From Lentzea cavernae (GTDB lineage: Bacteria > Actinomycetota > Actinomycetes > Mycobacteriales > Pseudonocardiaceae): a stretch of DNA of 64,000 nucleotides. Within the stretch, counting starts at the first letter, position 1; each line of letters begins with the position of its first letter. Both the position numbers and the translations under genes were made by a program. The stretch lies in NCBI RefSeq assembly GCF_014653695.1, contig NZ_BNAR01000015.1, positions 123,694 to 187,693 of the forward strand, written 5' to 3'. The notes under the pieces were generated by a model that saw only the letters and a program-made list of their open reading frames with translations, ran no database searches and was not told where the DNA came from. Of this stretch, positions 17,440 through 26,519 are shown piece by piece.

Positions 17440-17943
17440 ATGCTCGTTCGTCGGCTGCTCGCCCGTTTGCTCGACTGGCTCCTGGTGCTGGTCGTGGCGT
17501 GGCCGTTGGTCCACGAACCCGTGCTGGTGGTGCTCTGCGCGGCGGTCTACGACGTCCTGCTGCTCCGCCTGAACACACTCGGCAAGGCCCTGACGGGGCT
17601 GCGGGTGGTGGGGCCCGCGTCGGGCCTGAGCCTGCGACGGGCGCTGACCCGCACGCTCATCACGACCGCGCTGCCCGGCGCGGGCGTCGTGCTCGTGCTG
17701 ACCGGCCTGGGCTGGCGGGAGCCCGCGCTGATGGCGGGCCTCGGCTGGCAGCAGCCGTGGGTCGTCATCGGCGAGCACGTCGCCATGGGGTCGGCGGGCT
17801 GGCTCGCCTCGTTGCTGCTGGTGGGCGGTTTCGTGCTGCTCTCGCTCTCCGTCGTGGAGGCGCTGGACCTGCGCGGCACCCGGACGTGGCACGACCGCAA
17901 GGCGGGCACGGCCGTGGTGCGGCTCAAAGTCGCTGCGCGATGA
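17440..17943 (+). CDS. RDD-family membrane protein
   Basis: 167 residues with RDD hallmarks: RLLDWLLVLVVAWP near the N-terminus, TLGKALTGLRVVG after the second helix, and a C-terminal RTWHDRKAGTAVVRL signature. Three to four membrane helices. RDD proteins are implicated in ion transport, but no specific substrate can be read here. Its last 20 bp overlap the convergent esterase gene. Confidence 0.8.
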   Translation: MLVRRLLARLLDWLLVLVVAWPLVHEPVLVVLCAAVYDVLLLRLNTLGKALTGLRVVGPASGLSLRRALTRTLITTALPGAGVVLVLTGLGWREPALMAGLGWQQPWVVIGEHVAMGSAGWLASLLLVGGFVLLSLSVVEALDLRGTRTWHDRKAGTAVVRLKVAAR

Positions 17944-18625
17944 ACCTCAACGCGTCCGGCAGCACGCGGCGCCAGTAGCCGTCGCCGTGCTCGCCGTGCT
18001 CGAACGACCCCTCGGCGCCGACCGCCTCCGCCAGCCGCCGCGCCGGGTCGTGGAACGGATCCTCCCGCCCGCACCACACCCCGACCGGCGACTTGATCCT
18101 GTCGGTGTGCCGCAACGGTTCGTGCGCCTCCCACACCTCTCGCGACGCGAACCCGTCGATCCGCTGGGCGTCCTCCCACGACGGGAACAGCGCCGGGCTC
18201 ACCGCCGCCACGGCCTTCACAGACCGCCGGGACGCGATGTCGAGCACGCCGAAGCCGCCCATCGACACGCCCAGCGCGGCCTCGAACGGCACGGGCGGGT
18301 CGAGCGAGACCCAGTAGTCGTCGCCACCGTCGACCACCGCGCACCGGAACCCGCACCCGTTCAGGAACCTCGGCAACCCCAGGGCCTCCCACCAGCCGAC
18401 GCTGCCGCCGCGGCCGTGCAGCACGAGCACCGCCGGGCCTGCCGCACCCATCCAGGCACCCCAGGGCATGGGCTGAACGGGTACAGGTTCGACGTCGGGG
18501 ACCACACCGTCGGGGCCGGTCCAGCCGAGCGCACGACGGCCGCGCGGGGTGAGCGCGCCGTACGTCCCCGCTGCTCCCACCACGCCCACGCCACCGAGCA
18601 GGACGGCTCGCCGAGAGATGCCCAT
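17924..18625 (-). CDS. Alpha/beta-hydrolase (esterase-type), exported or membrane-tethered
   Basis: 233 residues from ATG 18625 (MGISRRAVLLGGVGVVGAAG), a Tat/Sec-like leader with an arginine pair. The alpha/beta fold shows the oxyanion HGRGG stretch, nucleophile Ser in GVSMGGFG, an acid candidate in WCGREDPF and a C-terminal His in HGDGYW. It resembles the esterase D / antigen-85-like group. Substrate unknown. The longer frame to 18703 is less convincing. Confidence 0.75.
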   Translation of the reverse strand: MGISRRAVLLGGVGVVGAAGTYGALTPRGRRALGWTGPDGVVPDVEPVPVQPMPWGAWMGAAGPAVLVLHGRGGSVGWWEALGLPRFLNGCGFRCAVVDGGDDYWVSLDPPVPFEAALGVSMGGFGVLDIASRRSVKAVAAVSPALFPSWEDAQRIDGFASREVWEAHEPLRHTDRIKSPVGVWCGREDPFHDPARRLAEAVGAEGSFEHGEHGDGYWRRVLPDALRFIAQRL

Positions 18626-18768
18626 GACCGCCAGTGGAACACAATGTGCGCCGATCATGACAAGCGTGGACACTCTGACACTGCCAGACCTGCACCGGCG
18701 CACCCAGGATTCCGGGGTGGAATAGACCGGGTTGGCGTTGTTTCAGCAGCGTAACAGGGGGTTGTCCG

Positions 18769-20277
18769 ATGGCAGTCGAGTCCTCACCGCCCCAGGTCAC
18801 ACCTGATGGCCGCGTCGAACTGAGCGACGTGGGTCCCATCCAGGACAGCAGGTTCTTCAACCCCGAACTCGCCCCCGTGCCCGTCGAGCAGCGGACGTGG
18901 ACGACGTACAACTTCTTCGCGCTGTGGATGGGCATGGCGCACAACATCCCCAGTTACACGCTCGCGGCGTCGTTGATCGCGATCGGCATGGACTGGGTGC
19001 AGGCCTTCCTCACGATCACCCTGGGCAACCTGATCGTGCTGGTCCCCATGCTGCTCAACAGCCACGCGGGCACGAAGTACGGCATCCCGTTCCCCGTGTT
19101 CGCCCGTGCGTTCTACGGCATCCGCGGCGCGAACCTGGTGGCGTTGCTGAGGGCGTTCATCGCGTGCGCCTGGTTCGGCATCCAGACGTGGGTGGGCGGC
19201 AAGGCGCTGCACGTGATCATCGGGCGGCTGGCGGGCGACGGGTGGACCAACGCGTCGTCGGTCGGTGGTCAGCCGTGGACGCTGTGGTTGTGCTTCTTCG
19301 GCTTCTGGGTCGTGCAGATGCTGGTGATCTGGCGCGGCATGGAGGCGATCCGGCGGTTCGAGAACTGGACGGCGCCGCTCGTCAGCATCGGGTTCCTGAT
19401 CCTGCTGGGCTACGTGCTGGTGAAGGCGGGCGGGTTCGGACCGATCCTCGACGCGCCCAGCAAGCTCGGCTGGGGACCGGACTTCTGGAAGCTCTTCTTC
19501 CCCGCGCTGATGGGCATGATCGCGTTCTGGTCGACGCTGTCGCTGAACATGCCGGACTTCACCCGGTTCGGAGGGTCGCAGAAGAAGCAGGTCACCGGTC
19601 AGATCCTCGGTCTGCCGACCACGATGTCGTTCATCGCGATCGTCGCGATCCTGACCACGTCGGGCGCGCAGGCGCTCTACGGCGAGGCGATCTGGGACCC
19701 GGCGGACCTCGCGTCCCGCTTCGACAACACGTTCCTGGTGATCATCGCGCTGGTCTCGCTGGTGCTGGCCACGATCTCGGCGAACCTCGCGGCGAACGTC
19801 GTCAGCCCGTCCTACGACTTCTCCAACGCCTTCCCGAAGCGCATCACGTTCGCGATCGGCGGTCTGATCACCGGTGTCATCGGCATCGTGATCCAGCCGT
19901 GGCGGCTGATCTCCGACCCGAACATCTACATCTTCGCGTGGCTCGGGTTCTACGGCGGACTCCTCGCCAGCGTGGCCGGTGTGTTCGTCGCCGGGTACTG
20001 GGTGATCAAGAAGACCAGCCTCGAGCTCGCCGACCTCTACATGGACGGCAAGGGCGCGTACTGGTTCAACGGCGGCTGGAACTGGCGGGCTGTGCTGGCG
20101 ACGCTCGTGGGCTCGGTGCTCGCGGTCGGCGGCGCCCACGGCGGGCCGTTCCCGGCGGACGGGCTGATCCCGTTCCTCAAGTTCCTCTACGACTACAACT
20201 GGGTCGTCGGCTTCGCGGCCGGCTTCCTGGTCTTCCTCGCTCTGAAGGACACCACGGCAAAGGAGACGACCAGGTGA
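18769..20277 (+). CDS. NCS1-family nucleobase:cation symporter
   Basis: 502 residues, about 12 membrane helices. Family blocks are WTTYNFFALWMGMAHNIPSY, GIPFPVFARAFYGIRGAN, WFGIQTWVGGKAL and MPDFTRFG. NCS1 carriers import uracil, cytosine, hydantoin, allantoin or thiamine. The next genes encode a beta-ureidopropionase-like enzyme and dihydropyrimidinase with 4-bp overlaps, so uracil/thymine or hydantoin/dihydropyrimidine uptake is the likely role. Starts at ATG after an AGGGGG-type ribosome binding site. Confidence 0.92.
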   Translation: MAVESSPPQVTPDGRVELSDVGPIQDSRFFNPELAPVPVEQRTWTTYNFFALWMGMAHNIPSYTLAASLIAIGMDWVQAFLTITLGNLIVLVPMLLNSHAGTKYGIPFPVFARAFYGIRGANLVALLRAFIACAWFGIQTWVGGKALHVIIGRLAGDGWTNASSVGGQPWTLWLCFFGFWVVQMLVIWRGMEAIRRFENWTAPLVSIGFLILLGYVLVKAGGFGPILDAPSKLGWGPDFWKLFFPALMGMIAFWSTLSLNMPDFTRFGGSQKKQVTGQILGLPTTMSFIAIVAILTTSGAQALYGEAIWDPADLASRFDNTFLVIIALVSLVLATISANLAANVVSPSYDFSNAFPKRITFAIGGLITGVIGIVIQPWRLISDPNIYIFAWLGFYGGLLASVAGVFVAGYWVIKKTSLELADLYMDGKGAYWFNGGWNWRAVLATLVGSVLAVGGAHGGPFPADGLIPFLKFLYDYNWVVGFAAGFLVFLALKDTTAKETTR

Positions 20278-21116
20278 GCAACATCATCCGGGCGGCGCTC
20301 GTCCAGCAGAAGTGGACGGGCGACAAGGAGTCGATGATCGCGAACGCGGTCGAGCACATCCGCGCTGCCGCATCCCAGGGCGCGCAGGTGCTCTGCCTCC
20401 AGGAACTCTTCTACGGCCCGTACTTCTGCCAGGTCCAGGACGCGGACTACTACTCCTACACCGAGTCCATCCCGGACGGTCCGACGACGGCGCTGATGCA
20501 GGAAGTCGCCGCGCAGAACAACATCGTGCTGATCGTGCCGATGTATGAGGTGGAACAGCCGGGCGTCTACTACAACACCGCGGCCGTGATCGACGCCGAC
20601 GGCACGTACCTCGGCAAGTACCGCAAGAACCACATCCCGCAGGTGAAGGGCTTCTGGGAGAAGTTCTACTTCAAGCCGGGCAACCTCGGCTATCCCGTGT
20701 TCGACACCGCGGTCGGGCGGATCGGCGTCTACATCTGCTACGAACGTCACTTCCCCGAGGGCTGGCGCGCACTGGGGCTCGCCGGCGCGAAGATCGTGTT
20801 CAACCCGTCGGCGACCTCCCGGTCGTTGAGCGAGTACCTGTGGAAGCTGGAGCAGCCCGCCGCGGCCGTCGCGAACGAGTACTTCGTCGGCGCGATCAAC
20901 CGGGTGGGCGTGGAACCGCTGGGCGACAACGACTTCTACGGCCAGACGTACTTCGTCTCACCGCGCGGGCAGCTCGTCGGTGACGCGGCGTCCGACACCG
21001 AGGAGGAGCTCGTGGTGCGCGACCTCGACCTGGACCTGCTGACCGAGGTCCGCGACACGTGGGCGTTCTACCGCGACCGCCGCCCCGACACCTACGAGGG
21101 CCTGGTGAACCCGTGA
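20274..21116 (+). CDS. Nitrilase-superfamily amidohydrolase, probable beta-ureidopropionase
   Basis: 280 residues. The Glu-Lys-Cys triad is visible at Glu44 (CLQELFYGPYF), Lys118 (YRKNHIP) and Cys155 (YICYERHFPE). The NH-IPQ-GFWEKFYF segment groups it with N-carbamoyl-beta-alanine / N-carbamoylputrescine amidohydrolases. Between the permease and dihydropyrimidinase it should hydrolyse N-carbamoyl-beta-alanine to beta-alanine, CO2 and ammonia. GTG start overlaps the permease stop (GTGA). Confidence 0.9.
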   Translation: MSNIIRAALVQQKWTGDKESMIANAVEHIRAAASQGAQVLCLQELFYGPYFCQVQDADYYSYTESIPDGPTTALMQEVAAQNNIVLIVPMYEVEQPGVYYNTAAVIDADGTYLGKYRKNHIPQVKGFWEKFYFKPGNLGYPVFDTAVGRIGVYICYERHFPEGWRALGLAGAKIVFNPSATSRSLSEYLWKLEQPAAAVANEYFVGAINRVGVEPLGDNDFYGQTYFVSPRGQLVGDAASDTEEELVVRDLDLDLLTEVRDTWAFYRDRRPDTYEGLVNP

Positions 21117-22498
21117 GCACTCTGATCAAGAACGGCCTGGTCGTCAACGCGACCGGCTCGCACGCGGCCGACGTGCTGATCGACGGCGAGCACATCGCCG
21201 CGATGGTCACGCCGGGGTTCTCCGTCCAGGCCGACGAGGTGATCGACGCGGCCGGGAAGTACGTGATCCCCGGCGGCATCGACGCGCACACGCACATGGA
21301 GATGCCGTTCGGCGGCACCCAGTCCGCGGACACCTTCGAGACCGGCACGACCGCGGCGGCGTGGGGCGGCACGACCACGATCGTCGACTTCGCCGTGCAG
21401 CCCAAGGGAAGCTCCTTGTTGTCCACTCTGGACAAGTGGCACAGCAAGGCGGACGGCAACTGCGCCGTCGACTACGGCTTCCACATGATCATCTCCGACG
21501 TGACCGACGAGTCGCTCAAGGAGATGGACTCGTGCATCGCGGCCGGTGTGAACAGCTTCAAGATGTTCATGGCCTACCCCGGCGTCTTCTACGCGACCGA
21601 CGGCGAGATCCTGCGCGCCATGCAGAAGGCGCGCGAGACCGGTGCCACGATCATGATGCACGCGGAGAACGGCATCGCGATCGACCAGCTCGTCGCGCAG
21701 GCGCTCGCGTCGGGCCTGGGCGACCCGGTGCAGCACGGCCTGACCCGGCCGCCGGAGCTGGAGGGCGAGGCCACGTCCCGCGCGATCCAGCTGGCCAAGG
21801 TCACCGGTTCCCCGCTGTACATCGTGCACCTGTCGGCCTCACAGGCGCTCGACGCCGTGACGGCGGCGCGGGACACGGGCCAGAACGTGTTCGCCGAGAC
21901 GTGCCCGCAGTACCTGTACCTGTCGCTGGAGGACCTGGCGAAGCCGGGCTTCGAGGGCGCGAAGTACGTGGCGTCGCCTCCGTTGCGGCCCAAGGAGCAC
22001 CAGTCGTCGTTGTGGCGCGGGCTGCGGACCAACGACCTCTCGGTGGTGAGCACCGACCACTGCCCGTTCTGCTTCAAGGACCAGAAGCAGCTGGGCGTCG
22101 GCGACTTCTCGAAGATCCCCAACGGCATGCCCGGCGTCGAGCACCGCGTCGACCTGCTGCACCAGGGCGTCGTGAGGGGTGAGATCACCCGCGAACGCTG
22201 GGTCGAGATCGTCTCCACGACCCCGGCGCGCATGTTCGGCATGTACCCGCGCAAGGGCGTGATCGCACCGGGAGCCGACGCGGACGTCGTGGTCTACGAC
22301 CCGAAGGCCTCGCAGACGATCTCCGCCGAGACCCACCACATGGCCGTGGACTACTCGGCCTACGAGGGCTTCGAGGTCACCGGTCGCGTGGAGACGGTCT
22401 TCTCCCGCGGCCGCAAGGTGATCGCGGACGGCGCGTACCACGGTTCGACCGGCCACGGCCGCTTCGTGACCCGCGACCTCAACCAGTACCTCGTCTGA
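21113..22498 (+). CDS. hydA: Dihydropyrimidinase / D-hydantoinase
   Basis: 461 residues, binuclear-metal amidohydrolase. Metal ligands are His59 and His61 (DAHTHMEMPF), carbamylated Lys150 (SFKMFMAYPG), His183 (MMHAEN), His239 (IVHLSA) and Asp315 (STDHCPF). It opens dihydrouracil/dihydrothymine to N-carbamoyl-beta-amino acids, the step before the preceding gene's product. GTG 21113 overlaps the upstream stop by 4 bp, making a tight operon. Confidence 0.95.
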   Translation: MSTLIKNGLVVNATGSHAADVLIDGEHIAAMVTPGFSVQADEVIDAAGKYVIPGGIDAHTHMEMPFGGTQSADTFETGTTAAAWGGTTTIVDFAVQPKGSSLLSTLDKWHSKADGNCAVDYGFHMIISDVTDESLKEMDSCIAAGVNSFKMFMAYPGVFYATDGEILRAMQKARETGATIMMHAENGIAIDQLVAQALASGLGDPVQHGLTRPPELEGEATSRAIQLAKVTGSPLYIVHLSASQALDAVTAARDTGQNVFAETCPQYLYLSLEDLAKPGFEGAKYVASPPLRPKEHQSSLWRGLRTNDLSVVSTDHCPFCFKDQKQLGVGDFSKIPNGMPGVEHRVDLLHQGVVRGEITRERWVEIVSTTPARMFGMYPRKGVIAPGADADVVVYDPKASQTISAETHHMAVDYSAYEGFEVTGRVETVFSRGRKVIADGAYHGSTGHGRFVTRDLNQYLV

Positions 22499-22514
22499 GA
22501 AAGGCGGTCCAGTA

Positions 22515-23507
22515 GTGGACTTCGGTGTAGTGCTGCAGACCGACCCGCCGGCGCGGGACGTGGTGGAGGGCCTCCGCGCGGCCGAGGACTGCGGCTTCCG
22601 CTACGGCTGGACGTTCGACTCCTGCGTGCTCTGGCAGGAACCGTTCGTCATCTACTCGCAGGTGTTGAGCGCCACCCGGGACCTGGTGATCGGCCCGATG
22701 GTCACCAACCCGTCGACCCGCGACTGGTCGGTCACGGCCTCGCTCTTCGCGACGCTGAACGACATGTTCGGCAACCGCACGGTCTGCGGCATCGGCCGCG
22801 GCGACTCCGCGCGCCGCGTCATCGGCCAGAAACCCGCCTCCCTCGCCACCCTGGGCTCCGCGATGCACGTGATCAAGGAACTGGCCGAGGGAAGGGAGGT
22901 CGAGCACCACGGCACACCGGTCCAGATCCCCTGGGTGCGCAACGGGAAGCTCGAGATGTGGATGGCCGCCTACGGTCCCCGTGCGCTGAAGATGGTCGGT
23001 GAACAGGCCGACGGCTTCATCCTGCAGACCGCGGACCCGGACATCGCCCGCTGGACGATCGGCTCGGTCCGCGAGGCCGCTGCCGCCGCCGGGCGCGACC
23101 CGTCGGCCATCACGATGTGCGTGGCGGCACCGGCCTACGTGGGCACGGACCTCGCGCACCAGCGCGACCAGCTGCGGTGGTTCGGCGGCATGGTCGGCAA
23201 CCACGTGGCGGACCTCGTCGCGCGCTACGGCGACTCGGGCGTCGTGCCCAAGGCGCTGACCGACTACATCAAGGACCGCGAGGGCTACGACTACGCCCAC
23301 CACGGCAAGGCGGGCAACCGTTCCACCGACTTCGTGCCGGACGCGATCGTGGACCGCTTCTGCCTCGTCGGCCCGGAGTCGGCGCACGTCGAGCGGTTGC
23401 AGGAGCTGAAGGAGATCGGTGTCGACAACTTCGCGCTGTACCTGATGCACGACGAGAAGGACAAGACGCGCGACGCCTACGGATCGTCGATCATCTCCGC
23501 GGTCTGA
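22515..23507 (+). CDS. F420-dependent LLM-class oxidoreductase (TIGR03842-like)
   Basis: 330 residues, luciferase-like TIM barrel: MDFGVVLQTDPPARDVVEGL, GWTFDSCVLWQEPFVIYS, GPMVTNPSTRDWSVTASLFATLND, GIGRGDSARRVIGQKP and AAYGPRALKMVGEQADGF. It is close to methylene-tetrahydromethanopterin reductase-like F420 enzymes. From memory this subfamily often neighbours dihydropyrimidinases. No conventional dihydropyrimidine dehydrogenase is present in the window, so this enzyme is the candidate for uracil/thymine reduction with F420H2. GTG start 16 bp after hydA, same operon. Confidence 0.85.
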   Translation: MDFGVVLQTDPPARDVVEGLRAAEDCGFRYGWTFDSCVLWQEPFVIYSQVLSATRDLVIGPMVTNPSTRDWSVTASLFATLNDMFGNRTVCGIGRGDSARRVIGQKPASLATLGSAMHVIKELAEGREVEHHGTPVQIPWVRNGKLEMWMAAYGPRALKMVGEQADGFILQTADPDIARWTIGSVREAAAAAGRDPSAITMCVAAPAYVGTDLAHQRDQLRWFGGMVGNHVADLVARYGDSGVVPKALTDYIKDREGYDYAHHGKAGNRSTDFVPDAIVDRFCLVGPESAHVERLQELKEIGVDNFALYLMHDEKDKTRDAYGSSIISAV

Positions 23508-23523
23508 CGGGCATACTGCATGC

Positions 23524-25572
23524 GTGTCTGATGATCTGCCTTGGTCCGTGCACAACTCCGTGCACGGTGACGTCCACGGATTGAACCTGCAGATCGGTGA
23601 CATCAGAGGCGATTTCACGCTGCACCACCACTCGACGATCCGACCGCCGGCGGAGCTCCCCCTCCTGGTCGGCGTGGTCCCGCGACGGGCCGCGTCGTTC
23701 CAGGAGAGGCGGCCGCTGCCCGGCTCCCCCACCGTCGTGCTGTCCGGGATGGGCGGGGTCGGCAAGACCCAGCTCGCCGCCCACCACGCCGCCTCGGCGT
23801 GGGCCTCGGGCGAGACCCGGCTGCTGGTGTGGGTGACGGCCGGGTCGCGGGAAGCGGTCGTCTCCGTCTTCGCCGAGGCCGCCGCCGAGCTGACCGGGCG
23901 GGACGAGACCGAGCCCGAACGGGGCGCGCGCAGGCTGCTGGAGTGGCTGGCACGCGGCTCCGAACCGTGGCTCGTGGTGCTCGACGACGTCGAGGACCCG
24001 GCGGACCTCGAAGGCCTGTGGCCGCCGGACAACGGCCGGACGCTCGTCACCACCCGGCGCCGCGACGCTGCCCTGCACGGCGACCAGCGGGCCGTGGTCG
24101 ACGTCGAGTCGTTCAGCGAGGACGAGGGCCTGAGCTACCTGCGGACCGTTCTGGCGGACCGGCCGCAGCTGCTCGACGGCGCCGCGGAGGTCGTGCGGGA
24201 ACTGGGCTGCCTGCCGCTCGCGCTGGCCCAGGCGGGCGCGTACATGCTGGACATGCACCTCTCCGGCACCGAGTACCTGAGCAGGCTGGGGAAGTCGCGG
24301 CGCACGGGCGTGGCGGGCACCTGGTCGCTGTCGATCAAGCAGGCGAACGGCCTGCGCCCCAAGCGGGTCGCGGGGCACCTGCTCGACCTCGCCTGCCTCC
24401 TCGACCCCAACGGCGTCCCGCTCGGCGTGCTGACCAGTCCCCGCGCGCGGAAGTACCTGACCGACCGGACCGGGCACGAGCTCGACGAGACCGGCGTCCG
24501 CGACGTGCTCGCGCACCTGCACCGGCTGGGCGTGGTCACCCTCGACACCGGCTCCGCGCACCGCGAGGTCAAGGTGCACGCGCAGGTGCAACGCGCCCAC
24601 CGGGAGAACTGGTCCACGAGGCAGCTGAGGCGGGCGTGCCGTGCCGCCGCCGAAGCGCTGAACGGCGTGTGGCCGGAGGTCGAGCTGTCCAAGGACGAGG
24701 GTCACGTCCTGCGTGCCAACGGCGAGGCGCTCATGGCGGCCGCCGGCGTGAAGGTGTGGGTGCGCGAAGCCATGTACTTGTCGATCACGCTGGGGAACAG
24801 CATCGGTGAGAGCGGTCGGGCGGCCGAGGCGAGGGACTACTTCGACCGCCTCAGTGCGGAGTCCGGGCGACTGGAACACGTCCTCGACCTCCAGACCATC
24901 ATCCTGCGCGGCTGCCGGGCCCACTGGCGAGCCAAGGCCGGCGATCCGGCCGGTGCCCTGCGCGACTTCGAGCAGATCGCGGCGGACGAACCCCGGATCT
25001 CCCGGTTCTTCCGGCGGTTCACCCCGCACTTCATGCAGTACAACCGGCACGACATCGCGATCATGCGGGCCGAGACCGGTGATCTGGAAGGCGCCATCGC
25101 CGGACTCGAGGACGTGCTCGCCGAGCGGCTCCTGCAGCACGGGCCGGACCACTCCTCGGTGCTGAGCACGCGGACCTCCCTCGCGAGGCTCCGCGCGGAG
25201 ACCACCACGGGCGATCCCCTGGCGGAGTTCGAGGGGCTCGTCCCCGACCTGTGCCGGGTGCTCGGGCCGCTGAGCCGCGAAACCCTGATGGCCAAGGGCA
25301 GTCGCGCGTACTGGCTCGCGCGGACCGGGGACACGGCGGCCGCCATCACCGAGCGCGAACAGCTCGTCCTGGACTTCACCGAGGTCTTCGGTCCCGAGCA
25401 CCAGCGCACCCTGCTCGTCCGCGCCGACCTCGCCCGCTCCCTGCACGACGGCGGGCAGGCGGAGCTCGCGGCGCAGGAGGGCGAGCGGCTCCTGGCCGAT
25501 CAGGTCAGGATTCTCGGCACCGACCACGAGGACACCGAGGACACACGGCGCATGCTCGACGGCTGGCGCTAG
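23524..25572 (+). CDS. NLR-like NB-ARC/TPR protein with N-terminal RHIM-like amyloid motif
   Basis: 682 residues from GTG 23524. Residues 11-36 (NSVHGDVHGLNLQIGDIRGD, then FTLHHH) form a RHIM-like amyloid motif with core L22-Q23-I24-G25. An NB-ARC STAND ATPase follows: P-loop GMGGVGKT near residue 75, Walker B WLVVLDDV, TTRRRD and GCLPLALAQAG. The C-terminal about 350 residues are TPRs of the kinesin-light-chain style (EHQRTLLVRADLARSLHDGG). Such proteins sense a trigger through the repeats, oligomerise with ATP and expose the motif to template an effector. It starts 17 bp after the F420 enzyme gene and its stop overlaps the convergent nudix gene by 4 bp. Confidence 0.82.
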   Translation: MSDDLPWSVHNSVHGDVHGLNLQIGDIRGDFTLHHHSTIRPPAELPLLVGVVPRRAASFQERRPLPGSPTVVLSGMGGVGKTQLAAHHAASAWASGETRLLVWVTAGSREAVVSVFAEAAAELTGRDETEPERGARRLLEWLARGSEPWLVVLDDVEDPADLEGLWPPDNGRTLVTTRRRDAALHGDQRAVVDVESFSEDEGLSYLRTVLADRPQLLDGAAEVVRELGCLPLALAQAGAYMLDMHLSGTEYLSRLGKSRRTGVAGTWSLSIKQANGLRPKRVAGHLLDLACLLDPNGVPLGVLTSPRARKYLTDRTGHELDETGVRDVLAHLHRLGVVTLDTGSAHREVKVHAQVQRAHRENWSTRQLRRACRAAAEALNGVWPEVELSKDEGHVLRANGEALMAAAGVKVWVREAMYLSITLGNSIGESGRAAEARDYFDRLSAESGRLEHVLDLQTIILRGCRAHWRAKAGDPAGALRDFEQIAADEPRISRFFRRFTPHFMQYNRHDIAIMRAETGDLEGAIAGLEDVLAERLLQHGPDHSSVLSTRTSLARLRAETTTGDPLAEFEGLVPDLCRVLGPLSRETLMAKGSRAYWLARTGDTAAAITEREQLVLDFTEVFGPEHQRTLLVRADLARSLHDGGQAELAAQEGERLLADQVRILGTDHEDTEDTRRMLDGWR

Positions 25573-26519
25573 CGGACCGTGCGGGTCTCGCCGTCCCAGT
25601 CCCGGGTGAGCGCGGGCAGGAGCTCGGCCAGCTGCACCGGGTACACGGTGTCCTCGGCCTCTTCCAGCTCCTGCGCGCTCCACCACCGGTGCGCGGTGAT
25701 CGAGGTTTCCTCGACGTCGTTGAATCCCGAGGTGTCGACCGTCAGATCACCCTCGACCGAGGCGTGGAAGAACCACTCCTCCGCGTCGAACGTCTCGCCG
25801 CCGAAGCTGAACACCGCGCGGCGGCGCCACACGGGGCCGACCAGCTGTTCGGGCGCGAGCTTCAGGCCCGTCTCCTCGAAGGCCTCGCGGACGGCCGTGT
25901 CGCGCAGCTCCTCGCCGTTCTCCACGCCGCCGCCGACGGTGAACCAGAAGGACTCCTGGGGGCGGGCGGGGTCGAAGCCCTGGAACAGCAGCACCCGGCC
26001 GGCGCCGTCGGTCAGGACCACGCGCGCGGACGGGCGGGGCTTGAGCATCACGGCGTCGGACGGGGTGGACGGTTCGGCGATCTCGAAGTACGACGGTTGC
26101 GGGGCGGTGCCGGCCAGGCGCAGCCAGCGGACCACCCGGCGGCGGCGCAGCAGGAGGGTGTCGCGGACGGCGTCGTTGTGGACACGGCGGGCCAGCACGA
26201 CCCGTTCCTCGGCATCGGCGAGCTCGAAGGCCAGCGCCGGGGCCAGAGCGGAGCGGTCCAGGGTGCCGAGGAGGCCGGAGAGCTCGTTCTCCGCCAGTTC
26301 GCGGTCGGTCCGGGATGCCGACTCGGCTCCGGACGCCGCGGCGGCGAGGGCGGGATCGAGCAGGGCACGCGCGACGACCGCGCGGCGGGCCAGCGCCGCG
26401 TCCAGGGCGGCCCAGGCCGCGTCGGTGCGGACGTGGAGGCGGTCGAGGCGGTTCGCGATCGACAGGACCCAGACGGCGAGCAGCGACGCCACCAGGACGA
26501 CGACCAGACCGGTGATCAC
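25569..26519 (-). CDS. Membrane-anchored nudix hydrolase (Rv2609c-like)
   Basis: 316 residues: N-terminal membrane helix (TGLVVVLVASLLAVWVLSI), an about 110-residue helical region, then a nudix domain with a complete box GGGVENGEELRDTAVREAF followed by EETGL. The GTG start overlaps the stop of pimA by 4 bp. In Mycobacterium tuberculosis the same place in the PIM operon holds Rv2609c. Substrate unknown; a nucleotide-diphosphate compound linked to envelope synthesis is possible. The much longer open frame upstream is the shadow of pimA. Confidence 0.88.
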   Translation of the reverse strand: MITGLVVVLVASLLAVWVLSIANRLDRLHVRTDAAWAALDAALARRAVVARALLDPALAAAASGAESASRTDRELAENELSGLLGTLDRSALAPALAFELADAEERVVLARRVHNDAVRDTLLLRRRRVVRWLRLAGTAPQPSYFEIAEPSTPSDAVMLKPRPSARVVLTDGAGRVLLFQGFDPARPQESFWFTVGGGVENGEELRDTAVREAFEETGLKLAPEQLVGPVWRRRAVFSFGGETFDAEEWFFHASVEGDLTVDTSGFNDVEETSITAHRWWSAQELEEAEDTVYPVQLAELLPALTRDWDGETRTVR

